Origin: Agrostemma githago
Lineage: Eukaryota; Streptophyta; Magnoliopsida; Caryophyllales; Caryophyllaceae
Assembly: GCA_958450325.1 (NCBI GenBank)
Contig: OY288262.1
Location: 7,669,142-7,733,141, forward strand
DNA length: 64,000 nucleotides
Direction of reading: 5' to 3'
How positions within the stretch are numbered: position 1 is the first letter of the stretch; each line of letters begins with the position of its first letter. This document shows, one piece after another, positions 1-12,600 of the stretch. The position numbers and the translations under genes were made by a program. The notes beneath the pieces were generated by a model that made no database searches, was not told the DNA's origin, and saw nothing but the letters and a program-made list of their open reading frames with translations.

Positions 1-601
1 TTTTGAGAATTGTGAAAAGGAAGAAGCCAGGATGATGTATTTATAACATCAAAACCCTGTTGGCTCCCTTGCTGATGTGCCTCCTTGGCCCAAGCGGGCC
101 TAGGCATTCAGGCCCGACTCTTGTCTCCTCCTACGAACGTAGGAATTAGGTCATCCCGAGCAGTCTGTCAAAATTCAAAAAATATATGTTTCTAAAATTT
201 TCATCCAAATTTTTTACTCCCCAGCACAAGTCATTTTCTGCCTAAATGTTGCATGCAAAGCTTTATGTAATTGATACAGGTACAACTCGAGGCTTCAGAA
301 GCAAGCCCGCATGGTTCATATATCCCCCAGCGGAAAGTATAAAGACGACATTCCCTCAATTTAGCACGGGATGGGCCCACATACAGGCACACCCGGGACT
401 TATGCGACAAGTCCAAATTCCCCACAAAGGTGTCCCTATTAGCAAGAACTCAGGTATGATTTCTGTCTTATGGAGCCCTTTCACGCAAGTCTAACGGACT
501 ATAAACGACCCGACCGGAAGTCTACCTGGTCTTAATCATCGATTGGCCTGGTAGCTACTCTGACTCTCGCCTTGTCCAAGCCTCAGTCAGAGTGGGGACT
601 C
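1..601 (+). mobile_element. 3' internal untranslated part of a Tat-like Ty3/gypsy retrotransposon
   Basis: This non-coding stretch ends in a purine-rich tract at about 590-601, directly before an LTR that starts TGTAGACACC. That is the arrangement of a polypurine tract and 3' LTR. The same internal sequence, in reverse orientation, follows the LTR of the minus-strand copy after 55842, including the shared blocks around 240-600. Short open frames here have no recognisable domain. The rest of the element lies before the window start. Confidence 0.7.
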
Positions 602-984
602 TGTAGACACCCGCATTTGGCTGCTAGTGTCTATAGCAGTATCCAACAAAAAATCCGATGATGATCGGACGCAAACGTGCTATAATGCGCTCGGATATGG
701 GCTCGGAATCAATAATGTCCGGCATGGGCTTTTAACGGGATACAAATCTCACAAAACTAACCTCAAATTCAGGCCCAGTGAGCCGTTTCCAATAAAATGA
801 GACTAATTTGGGCCAAAACCGACACCAAAAATAAAAACCATCTTTTAGCGACCGGGTCGAAACCCGGTCAAAGACGAATCCGTCACATAAAGTCAACCAG
901 GTGCGTTTCTAGAAATGTGTGCCCAAATACAAAATTCAAAAATCAAAAAAAGTCAACTCCTTCCCTATTTAGGCTCACCCGCCT

Positions 985-1099
985 GATCCACTCGATCGAG
1001 TGGATTGGCCACACTCGATCGAGTGGAGCCACATAAACCGAGCAGACCCTCTTTTTTAGGGCACTCGGTCGAGTGCACTAGGGCCACTCGATCGAGTGA
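985..1099. repeat. Cluster of 14-bp palindromes upstream of the LTR TATA box
   Basis: Four copies of CACTCGATCGAGTG or a one-base variant lie near 989, 1011, 1059 and 1085, ending about 25 bp before the TATA box at 1122-1128. A second cluster of four (some with CTCGACCGAG) lies at 2002-2116. Each motif is its own reverse complement, so it could bind a dimeric protein. This is an inference from position and symmetry only. Confidence 0.75.
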
Positions 1100-1121
1100 C
1101 CCTAGGTCGTGGGGTTTCTTC

Positions 1122-1128
1122 TATAAAT
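1122..1128 (+). promoter_or_regulatory. LTR TATA box (copy 1)
   Basis: The sequence TATAAAT lies about 520 bp into the LTR. The copy-2 LTR has the same box at the matching position (19352-19358), and the minus-strand copy has TATATATA at 55457-55464. It most likely marks the U3/R promoter of the retrotransposon. Confidence 0.6.
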
Positions 1129-2781
1129 ACCCCATCAACCCATCACATTTCACAACTTTTTCCCAAGCATTTACCACCTTCAAAACCTCATATTTTTAGC
1201 CATATTAAGTCACTAATCATCACCATTTTCGACATCATCTATACACACCATCAATTCTCCCTACGTATCTCGACATTCCCACGCCATTGCCGCCATTTGA
1301 CGAACCGTATTCCGAGAAGCAAGAGCATGTAGGTTGAAGGTGTGACATTGAACACCGACATCTCTTTTCTCTTTCTCGTTTTCTTCGTTTTTTTATGTTA
1401 TGTACTTGTATATTATAATTATGTCGATAGTAACGACAATATTACTAACACTAACATCTAACATTTACTTATCGCATCTAACCGCTAACATCGTTCATTA
1501 TTTCGTTTTTATCATATTAATGTTAATACCGCGTACTTATAAATCTATAAACCAAATTCGGGCTAAACCCGTTTAACTACGACTATTGCACAAAGTCCGT
1601 TTAATCCCTTTACGAGTCACGATAGTGGTGACGCCCTTTCGAGGAGCATCGCCCTAGACACTCAAGGGCGTAACGCGATCGTGATAGTGCGTAGTTGAAC
1701 GTGTCTAATTCCATTTTCAAGGATCGGTACGAAACCCATTGACGCTAAACCGGACATCATTTAATCCGTGAGGATTATTATGGATGACGTAACGCGGAGG
1801 GAATTAATTTCGACCCGGTCCGAATCAAAATGACTCTTATGTCATCTTTTTCAAATCTCCGATAACAGTCTCGTAATCATTATATACGCATTACGAGTAT
1901 CGAAAATCGAGTCGCATATAAATCATGCTATATTTATATGTGATTCGGTTGATCATCGATTTTAAACGAGTAAAAATGAAACGAGTCGTACCTCGTACAA
2001 GGGGCACTCGACCGAGTGCCATGGGCCACTCGATCGAGTAGCACCTCAAAAACCAGGCAGTAGCCACCTCAAAGGTACACTCGATCGAGTCCAGGCCATG
2101 ACTCGACCGAGTGGGCCCTGTAACCTGTAAAACCGAGAGCTTTAATGCATCATTCGAGCCTCGTCTTTTTTTTTACGACTTTAGTCGTCGCGTGTAAAGT
2201 CAATCACATGATCTCCTTTTTCAAAACTCATGCATATCACTTCACATAAACAACTTTGATCGACGGTCTCTCACTATTAATCTCGTGTCGACGACTCCTT
2301 AGTCGTACTCGACACATGATTAATCTAGACTCCAATTTCTCGATATGATAAGTTGGGACAAGGCATCGAGATTCGGGATCGGGCTAGCACCACGCCTAGG
2401 TCCTATGTCTCCCTCCTTTGATTAATACACAAAATAATGTGTATTTGATCAAAGTTCGTCCATTCACACGACTTACGGTCTAATTTGCATTTATTATATA
2501 CGGGTTTGTTTGCAAGTGTCGTCTATCTTTACCATATCGTTACTCTTTTTTTATTATTTGTTATTTTCGTTTTGGCCGGGTTGATGGGCCGTATTTTGTA
2601 TACGGCCCACTACGACATAGAGCGGGCTCGAATGGGTCCGAACTTCCACAAAGTTCGGTGGCGACTCCATTTCGACTTAAATTTCAATTCGATCCATTCT
2701 CATATGGAGATTCATTCGCCTACCCAAACCCGCGCGTGGCCGCGTCGGGGTGGACCTACGTCATCTCCTCAAATGTCGACA

Positions 2782-5582
2782 AATAAATGATTGGCCAAAG
2801 TGGAAAGCGACAATGGAGGCAAAATTGAAATCATTTGGAAAACGTGAAGTCTTTGAACTTGTATCCCAAACACCAAAAGGTGTAAAACCAGTTGGGAACA
2901 AATGAGTTTTTAGGCGCAAACACAATGAAAATAATGAAATTGTTTGATATAAGGTCAGACTTGTTGCAAAAGGTTTTTCACAAATGCCGGGAATAGATTA
3001 TGATGAAACATATTCTCCAGTTGTGGATGCAACAACGTTAGATTCTTAACAAGTTTGGGTGTATCTGAATCTTTGCAAATGTGTCTAATGGATGTAGTTA
3101 CTGCATATTTATATGGAACACTTGATACTGAAATATATATATGCGAGTTCCGCATGGAATGAAACTACCAATCTCTCACAACTCATCAGATATTTATAGT
3201 ATGAAATTGAAGAAATCCTTATATGGATTAAAATAATCAGGGCGGATGTGGTATAATCGCCTCAAGGAATTTCTCCAATATATTAATAATCCAATCAGTC
3301 CATTCGTTTTTATAAAACGTTTTGGGAAAGGATTCGCAATAATTGTAGTATATGTTGATGATTTAAATATCATTGGAACAAATGAGGAACTTGAAATTAC
3401 CGCGAAATACTTGATGAAAGAATTTGAAATGAAAGATCTTGGAAAGATCAAATGTTGCATTGGTCAACAAATTGAATATCTAAAGGATGATATTCTTGTT
3501 CATCAAACAACATTTACTAAAAGAGTTATGCATCGATTCAACATGAGTAAATCTTATCCGGTGAGATCACCAATGGTGGTTCGTAATCTTGATGTGAAAA
3601 AGATGAATTTCGTCCTCGTGAAGAAAATGAGAAAGTTCTTGGACTACAAGTACCGTATCTCATTGCAATTGGTGCATTAATGTATGAGTTTTTTGTCAAA
3701 AGACACCTAACATTTAGGTCTTTTGTAAAAAAGGCACCTAAAGTTTTTTTTTTTACCCAAAAGCACCTTAAATTTACATTTCTTTGTTAAAAGGCACCAA
3801 ACACCAACTTCCGTCAAAAAACCGTCAATATTAACGGTTTCCATCCTAATCTTCTTCCATAAACCCTTAATAACACTCATCCGTTAACCGAACTCAATCA
3901 ACAACTTCCTTCCCTCTTCCTTTGCATTACCTTATTATCTCTTTTTCCTATTCTCTTTATTTTTCCACAATACTCAATTTTTCCTCCCAAAAAAACTTAA
4001 TTTCAATTCAAAACCTCTTTTACTCTCCCCTTAATTGAACCACATTTTTTTTCCACTTTTGCATATTCTCAATTAACATGTCATCTTTAAGTATTCGTCT
4101 TATATGATACACATAATGAATGAAATACAAATGATTACTAAACCAAAAATGAATTGACAAATACAAAAAATGAATAAAAGATGATTACTCAAACTCACAA
4201 ATTTAAACACAAAAATTAGTATTCTTAATTTCTTACCACAGAAACTTCATTCAATTCAGTATTAACTCAAAAATTTATCTAATAAACTCCAACACATACA
4301 CATACCCTAAAATTATACTCGAAATTAAGGGTAAATAACATAAAAATGGAAATTGAATTCTAAAATTGAATTTGTTCTTAGAATGATGAAGAGCTATAAT
4401 TAAAAACTTACCAATTGAGCGAAAACTTGATGGTTTTTACTTAAGTAATGAGGATTGATAATTGAGATGTATGCAAATAAAGAGTAGCTAGGAATGAAGA
4501 TTGAATTAAGGACAATGATTGATTGGGTTTGATTAAGGGAAGATGATTGAATTAAAGAAAGAGGGTTGGTTGAGTTTGATTAAGAAATGAAGGTTGATTA
4601 AGGGTAGATGGAAGAAGATTAAAGGATGGAAACCGTCAATATTGACGGTTCTTTGACAGAAGTTGATGTTTGGTGTCTTTTAACAAAGAAATGTAAATTT
4701 AAGGTGCTTTTGGGCAAAAAAAATAACTTTAGGTGCCTTTTTTTACAAAAGACGTAAATGTTAGGTGCCTTTTGACAATGTATTTGGCAAATAATACAAG
4801 ACCTCCGATATGCATTTTTGGTCAATCTTCTAGCAAGACATAGTGCAACACCGACGAGAAGACATTGGAATTCTGTAAAGCATCTGTCACGTTATCTCCA
4901 AGGAACACAAGGCCTTGAATTATTTTACCAAAGAAAGAAAGATGCAACTCTTATTGGTTATGCCGATGCACGATATTTGTCAGATCTGCATAAGGCAAAA
5001 TCACAAAGTGGATATGTATTCACTTATGGTAATACACCCATATCATGGAAATTTACCAAACAAACTTTAACTGCAACGTCATCAAATCATGCTGAATTAA
5101 TCGCTATCTATGAAGCTGTTCATGAATGTGTATGGTTAAGGTCGATGATACATCATATTCAAAAGGAGTGTGGATTAAGAACCATAATTGATCAACCTAC
5201 CATTATATATGAAGATAATGCACTTGTATTAATCAAATGAAAGAGGGCTTCATCAAAGGAAATAGAACCAAATATATATCACCAAAATTCTTCTTTACGC
5301 ATGAACTTCAAAAGGAAGGAGTAATTGACGTTCAACGAATTCCATCAAAGTGCAACTTAGCAGATCTTTTCACAAAATCACTCCCATCAACAACATTCCA
5401 AGAATTGGTGAAAAATATCGGAATGTCACCTTCGAGACAAATGTTGAAGAAAAGTTATACTACCACACTCTTTTCCTTAGTTAGATTTTCTCCCACTGAG
5501 TTTTTCCTAAACAAGATTTTTAATGAGGCAGTTTGTATATACATAGTCGTCGTTACATAAGAAGTGAACATTCAAGGGGGGG
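2782..5582 (+). pseudogene. Broken Ty1/copia polyprotein (reverse transcriptase and RNase H)
   Basis: Translation in shifting frames gives the copia reverse transcriptase: the block IDYDETYSPVVDATT near 2995-3040, then the catalytic YVDDL motif near 3350-3366 inside an open frame at 3246-3680. RNase H follows at 4818-5240 (KSQSGYVFTYGNTPISWKF, and a DNA-type acidic motif EDNA near the end). A one-base loss near 5218-5222 shifts the frame to 5237-5450, which carries the typical copia C-terminal block ISPKFFFTHELQ and NLADLFTKSLP. Stop codons occur near 2902 and 2946. The 5' part (gag, protease, integrase) is absent because the Tat-like LTR abuts at 2781, and the frame is further split by a foldback element at 3686-4776. 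The copy is dead. Confidence 0.9.
3686..4776. mobile_element. Foldback (Mutator-like) non-coding transposon inside the copia pol
   Basis: The two ends are inverted repeats of about 170 bp: 3692-3860 matches the reverse complement of 4610-4776 with few differences. The arms carry spaced GCACCTAA-type sub-repeats. The element interrupts the copia codons for the conserved block IGALMYLANN, and AATGTAT occurs on both sides (3679-3685 and 4777-4783), which fits a target duplication. Mutator-like elements normally give 9-11 bp, so the family call is tentative. The interior is AT-rich and I see no transposase. Confidence 0.75.
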
Positions 5583-5852
5583 TGTTTTAATTAATTTAAA
5601 GTGATAAGGTGAATGTTCACCTATGTATTAAATAGATATGTATTGACTCACTATCATGAACAGTAAAATAGTGATGAGTAAGCTAAGCTAGATGAATAAT
5701 AACTTATTTTAACATATACGACATGGGAAGAGATTTACAACTGCAAAAGTTATCTAGTTAAGCAGCTGTAAATTGTTGTATAAATAGGACCATTTACACA
5801 AATCCACAACAAAACTATCAGTTTTCAAATCCAACATCTCTGAACTAAAACA
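5583..5852 (+). mobile_element. 3' LTR of the copia element
   Basis: A G-rich polypurine tract at 5574-5582 precedes TGTTTTA. The LTR ends TAAAACA at 5852, giving a 7-bp terminal inverted repeat and a length of 270 bp. A TATAAATA-like box lies near 5779. These are the expected parts of a short copia LTR. Confidence 0.7.
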
Positions 5853-6624
5853 ATATAATTACAACCGGGGGAAACTTGTTAGGTTCCATACATATACTCC
5901 ATGTTAAAGAGTCACGACTCACGAGTAGTATTAAAAAACAATAATACAAACTTTGGATAGTCCTCTTACAATACTCGTAACTTGAGTTTTAACTCGTAAT
6001 AAAATCTGTTATTGCTGTCCCTTCTTGTAAATACTCAGGATGACTTCCCATACCACCTGAACACCATCCCAATCCCCAGCCACCACATCGCCGACTAGTT
6101 ATTCTGTAATAATCTTGCAAGTAAATCAATTCAATCAGTTAAGACACAGAAACTACGAATCGCCTTGCAGGATTCCTAGGATATTTAAAATATTAAAACT
6201 TCCAACAATTCCAGCACAGGATATAGTTAATCTGTACAAAGCATCCGCAGAGACAGAAACTAAAACGGATAAATGAAGCTCATTTCGAAACAAGGCGGAT
6301 GAATAGGTATGACATACTAATCTAGTATGCATAAAATGTTTAATATTCACAAGCAAACTCCTCTCTTAGTCCCAATCAAATCCATGAAAATGAATAAGAA
6401 TAAACCAGTAATAGTATGTAAAGCAGATACATCATCCTTCTAATCACAGAGCAGACTATTTGGATAGGAGGGCTGTTTTTCCGGACCCGTGCAAAGCTTT
6501 TTAACTGAGAAACATGGAAACAATTCAACCCCACTCTAAATTTATCATCCGGGATTTTGTTTTCTTTAACAAAAAACACATGAATTAATAATTATACAAA
6601 GCCTTGGTTTCCGAGTGCCAATTT
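5853..6624. other. Gene-free stretch and 3' untranslated part of the PP6 gene
   Basis: No coding sequence is recognisable. The part next to 6625 must hold the 3' untranslated region of the minus-strand PP6 gene. I could not fix the polyadenylation site. The rest is ordinary AT-rich spacer between the copia LTR and the gene. Confidence 0.5.
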
Positions 6625-9600
6625 CTACAAGAAATAGGGAACCCCAGTTCTGGGACCTCTCATCTGATTGTTCTCTTCCGTCTCTGTAAAGAACTTGACT
6701 TCCCTTTCCTGTTAAACATATACGATACCACATACCCAACATTTATATTGACAAAAAGAAATAGATGAGAGAACCAATGTAATTAAATTAGACATGTATG
6801 TCAGGAAAAATGGGCATGACTAACCATGTTGTCATTAAAACTCAAAATGGAAGCAACATTCCCACAACGATAGCAGTAATTTGGCGCAGACCACACCTGT
6901 AACATCGGAGATCAATCTTTAATTGAGCTGTCAAGTTTGCATATACAATACAAGAACCATTAAACTGCGCATTCTTACCGTCACAAGGCCTTTATCTTGA
7001 AACATGTACTTGAGACCTTCTTGTACAAGCTGATGAGCTCGGCATACCAAATCAAGATTGTTGATGTGATTGAACTGCATTTGCAAATGATTATTCGTTT
7101 GGTCCACTCATTGATACACACACAGTGCCAATTCAAAACAAATCAACTAATCAGTACCTCAGTAGTTACTCGTGAACCAAATAGCCAGCCTGCTCCACGT
7201 GGGCTAACTGCCCATGTTTCAATATCTTCAGGGTCGCTCCACATAAGGTCACAGAATGGTCCTTCGTGAGGGATTTCACAATTCCGTTCAATAACCCTCA
7301 TCTGACAAATGATAAGTCATGACACAAAATGAGGTTGAATAATCAAAGTTTTATAAACCAAATTTGATCAATTATGATCTTACAGGTACAAGAACTGAAA
7401 TGGATGCCAAATGCCAAAAGATTTCAAAGCTCTATATATTCACTAACTTATGCACCAAAATGTTGTGAGCTTTTATGGGAAAACAAAACTCATACTCCGT
7501 ATTTCCCAACAACTGTAAACATAATCCCAATTTTCACAAAAGATCTGACAAAATGGCTCTCAGACGGATACAGGAAACAAAAAATAAGACTACTAAAAGT
7601 TAACCTAAGAAGTTCAGAATAGCCAGTACTTGTTTGTTATAAATGACATTACAACATGAAATGATATTAGACCAGACCTGATCAACTGTCCGAATATCGG
7701 GAGAGAGACCACCATGAACGCATAGCACCTGCAAGATCACAGATGAGAAGTTAAAAAGAAATGAATGGAAAGTGTAATTAGCACTGCGCATGTAGTATTG
7801 GACACAATATGATGCTATCAGGTTCACATGAAAGAAGGGGACAAGATAAATAGAACACTGCAGTCTTTAATTAATGTTGCATGTCAGACTCATTAAATTG
7901 CTTGCCAGGTTCAAACTATGGGAAGGAAAAAAAATTAAATGGATCAATGCACCCAAACACAGATGAAAAATACTCGAACATAAGCCCCCACAACAAATAA
8001 CTTCACAAGTCATCCCACAGCCTGAAGCTCCTGTCGAAAGTGGGATACTGGGATCTGAGAGGCATCAAGCATAGAGCCTCCCAACTCACCACAGAGATTC
8101 AATTGAGTCGTCCGTCAGCATGGCTTTTTTTTTAATGGCAGAGAAGTTCCCTGAGAGAGGATTATAAAGCTTGAGGACAAGAAATCCCCTCAGCACAAAA
8201 ATCATAAAATCTTCCACATTAGTCACAAGAATGCAATAGGAATCCTCTTAAATGATTTAACTACCCGTCCAAAAAAATGACTCCAGCGAATAAAATCCTA
8301 CACTAACAAAATATCAAAATTTCATTCAACTCAAAGACACCAACTACGACTAATCAGCTATAACTTCAAAGTGATTCCCTTTGCTTTAGAAAACTTAACA
8401 TTGTGCCAAGCGAACAACAAAATAAGAATCTTACTGTTCCATTTATGATTGCCGACAGAGTTAAATAGTCAAAAACATCAGTGCAGTATCTCCACGCATT
8501 GGCATTTCCATACTTCCTCTGACATTCATCATAGAACCCATATACCTGAGAGAGCCATTTATTAATGCAAAAACTTAAATGAAATCTATACTATTGACAT
8601 CAGTATAAAATGCCTCAACATATCTGACAAAAAACATTTTTGTAGAATCACAAACATGATGAAGCCTTAAAGAGGAACATATCTACTCCATACCTTCATA
8701 TTCGCTATCCCTAAGGATCCTTCCATGGATACACGTAGATAAATCAACTATACAAAAGTAGACATCTTGAAAAACTAATTGCATTTTCGACAAAAGAATT
8801 AGGGGGCATGAATGAGACCTATCTATCAGAAACTGCCTCATTCTTGCAACAAGAAAAAAAATTACATGTGATCACCATCCAACTTCACTACATTAAAAAT
8901 GTGCCAAGCGGACCTTGTAAAATCTCCAGAAAACCAAAATACTTTATACACACTGTTTATTAAAGAGAATATTAAAGATGCCTCCAAACATTTCTCGTGA
9001 AAGCTGATGCGATGAAGTAAACCAATCACATACCTTAAATAGCTTATTAAACAGCTAACAAGCGTACAGGTTAATACTCAGGAAAAATAGTTCAACAGGG
9101 ACACAACATTCAAAAGCACAGAGCTAGAGATCATTAGGGCATAAACCAAAGTTATAGTGATAAGTCATGTTTTTCCAGAAAGGCTAATGACAACGATTCC
9201 TGCATGAAGAACTGCAAATCAGGGTCATCAATTAACTCAACCTCAGATCTTTGAGCTCATCTGCTCATGAATTGAAATGAATATGGACAAGAAGAACACA
9301 GTTTTTGACATTTGAAGCACTGACAGATGTAATATGCTTGACCACTTAATAGCAAGCTAACAACAATTGAGAAACAACCTCTGTTTTATCATCCACAAAC
9401 TCTTTCCATTTAAAAAAGCAGGTGATTCAGAGCACATATGAGCTTAAAATGCACGAAAGATATTACAGAGAGGGAAATCTGAATGTAGCAAAATGCTTGG
9501 AAATAATTTGATTCACTTTTACATCTGTACTCCATTTCACCAAGATTTTCCTCTTTTCCATGGGAGTTTAGGTGGGTAACCAAACAACTCCTTAGTATTA

Positions 9601-12600
9601 AGGTGCCTTGTAGAAATGAGGAATCAGTAATATCAGATGTGTAACTAATCCAAAAAGCTTCTACCACTGTAGAAATAATGGCATCCTTCCCAACCCAACC
9701 GCACTTAAGAGGAAAAAAAATTAAGTCTGAAAATCCTTGCCCATGAAACGAAGAAATACATGCAAAAAAGTACAAAGGTTAAAAACTATTATGGTAAGAG
9801 AAATGAGGAATCATGAATATATGAGAACCAGAGAGCAGAAACCAACCTGTGTAAGCTGCCTGCTTTCATGATTACCACGTAGAAGTGTGATGTTTGCTGG
9901 ATACCTATCAACAAAGAAGAACCAGACAATAGTTAAAGAAACAAACAATATATCTATCATCTTACAACTTTGCAAAGGCGTTCAAAAGTACAATTGCATA
10001 TAATCTCAACGAGCTAGCATGATTAGAAAGAGTCCTCCCAAAAACCAAGATTAAGAATTGCAGCTTTGTATTGCGCATAAAAGGACAATTTACATAAAGC
10101 ACGTTTATTTTATGCATGCCAAACAAGCTCCCAAAGGTACTTCTACTAACCCATAAACTAATAGGCATCTGTGCATTTATGCATAACTCATAGGGTTTGT
10201 TTGGATTGCAGAATTTAGAAGGTAAAGGAGGCAAGGAATATCAAATCTCTTGTTTGGTTAGTAAATAAGGTTGGAAGGAAATGGAGGGATCCATTTTCCC
10301 TCCTTTAAGGCAACATATAGTCCCTGCAATACAAGAAAGATTTGGAGGTAAATTGTATTCAAACACACATCCTCCAACCCTCCTCCCCTTTACTCCCTTC
10401 CTTTTCGTTGACCCCCTTCTCTCCCTTTCCTTCCCATTTTCATATCCAAACAAGACCTTATACATGGTACAATGAGCTTCAAAATTCTTTGGTTGGAGTA
10501 CCTAATTAAACCACACAACTTGCTCATTCACAATCAACAGTGCCGCAGCCCATCACATCACTGAACAAGGTTACTGGATTCGTAATACCTCTCAGAGTCA
10601 GGATTTCCTCTATTTTGCGTTGAGATTCTGTCAGCATATTATGACGATCATAATTCCCTAATTTGGATGGATACGCCTGATTATCTTAAAAATTAGATAC
10701 ACAATTTAATTTCTACTTGCATGACTTTTTAGCTCAAGCCACCTAACAAAGTGGTAAAAAAAACAGATGAAAAAAGTGGAGGCTTACTCACACATCAGCC
10801 CTGCCTATATTTTGGAAAAGGAGGTAAAATTATTACTTGGCAACTACTTTCCTGTCATACCAAGGATAAAAGGGGGAAATGCATTTAACTTTCCAATTAC
10901 TCCAAAGTTGCACCACGCTTCCCCTTATAAAAAGGGGATTAACATAACTATTCTCTCGTACTCCCCATAAATCTAATCACAAACTTTCACATACTTGAGA
11001 AACACCAAAAGAAAATTACATGAATCTTCATCTTTCTGTTTTCTTTCACCAATGGTGTCCATGAATCTATTGTGCTTTTCCCACAGCCGGCATGACTCAG
11101 TAATCCTTCTACTGTCATCATCTTCCCCATAAAACTTCATTACATGTTAATTAGCTAATTTTGCCATGCTCAAAACGAATTGGGTTGAGTCGAATCGAAA
11201 AAGAATTACGAACAAATACAGTTGAATCAATTTGTGCTTCATAGCATACATGAGGGTGAATCCGGCAATCCTATTCCTCGCTAATTTCTGTCGGTAATAG
11301 TAAAGAGCTAACAAATAAAACATCTTTCATCGAGGACACTCTAAAGCACTCTTACTTTCTCAGGCTCAGAGTTCATGCAAAAAAAAAAGTAAGATTAATT
11401 GATTTTTTAATAGACAATTAAAGATGGGAAACATGTTGATTAATGATGAGTTCATGCCAAAAAATAACTATTACTCCCATCATAGTCTCACGGTCTCAGC
11501 GAACAGTATAGCTTACGCGGAGTCTATGTGTATTATTAGCCTAAAAGAGTTAATGGGCAACATGAACCACAATGACAGTTACTAAAAATCGACAGACTCC
11601 CCACGCTGAAGTAGTTTAAATTGAAATACTACAAAATAATGCAACATTGAAACACAGAACTCAAGCATATGGTATTTTTAGAAGCTCCATAATCTCCCAA
11701 CAAAATTATTTGAATTTAGAAAATATATAAAACATGGCTGAAGGAACTGAAGTAGCACTTCTTCAAGAAGAAGATAAAAAAGGACATGAGGCACTTTACT
11801 TGACATCTGTGTGAACCAAAACAGTCATAAAGATCAATTCTAAAAAGAGCACAACAACATTACACCAATGCCTTGAAAGATTTGCGAGTTGCAGGGCAAG
11901 GGGAATCAAATGTCTAGAAGAATTGTAACATATAACATACTCCCTCCAATTCTTTGGAATTGCCCCATTTTTTTAATATTTGTGAATAGTATTATAATGA
12001 AATGGGGCAATTCCAACGAATTAGAGGGAGTAGTATTTATTGAGGTTAAAGCAACCCATGGACCCAGCTAAGCAAATTTTGAGATTCTACCATAGGAATG
12101 ATGCCATTTTACTGATGATATCCCTGTATTGAAAAATATGATTCTTTAAATTGTTTAATCAACATGCTGACATGGTTAGAAGGCCCTTTTCATATTTGTA
12201 AGCTGCCACACAAGTAATAACTTCTCATTGTTTCAACAGTAGCACAAGGAACAATCTAGCCACAACCATTTATCGCATTCATCAGCCCTATGCACTAATT
12301 TATCAAAAAAAATAGGGGACTGGCAGTAGTGAAGGCATTTTCAAAAAAGAAATTTGCATTAGGAACAAAAGGCATACCTAGCTTTCAGAAGCAAAAGAAT
12401 TGTAAAGACTTCAAGACTATTGTAGCCTCGGTCAACAAAGTCACCCTGAAATGAGATTTGAGAATTTAATGTACACTGAAAGGCCAATGTAACCAATAGA
12501 AGTTGGCATACAGACAGTAGTTACAGGATTAGTACCATGAATATGTAGTTGGTATCTGGAACATGACCGCCTGTTTGGAATAGCTTCATTAGATCATGAA

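Larger units (their letters stand above)
602..2781 (+). mobile_element. LTR of a Tat-like Ty3/gypsy element (copy 1, 3' LTR)
   Basis: The LTR starts TGTAGACA, ends TGTCGACA and is 2,180 bp long. Two other copies lie at 18760-21051 (plus) and 52908-55842 (minus). Shared landmarks are a TATA box at 1122-1128, a block around 1325-1345 downstream of it, and a block near the 3' end at 2585-2625. Palindromic CACTCGATCGAGTG-type motifs form two clusters (985-1099 and 2002-2116). The LTR is joined to internal sequence on its 5' side and to copia sequence on its 3' side, so this element landed in the copia element. Lineage assignment rests on the gag linked to the minus-strand copy and is an inference. 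Confidence 0.8.

Noticed and set aside
10241..10475. Overlapping short frames in PP6 intron 3
   Set aside because: They fall inside the inverted-repeat MITE and are explained by it.
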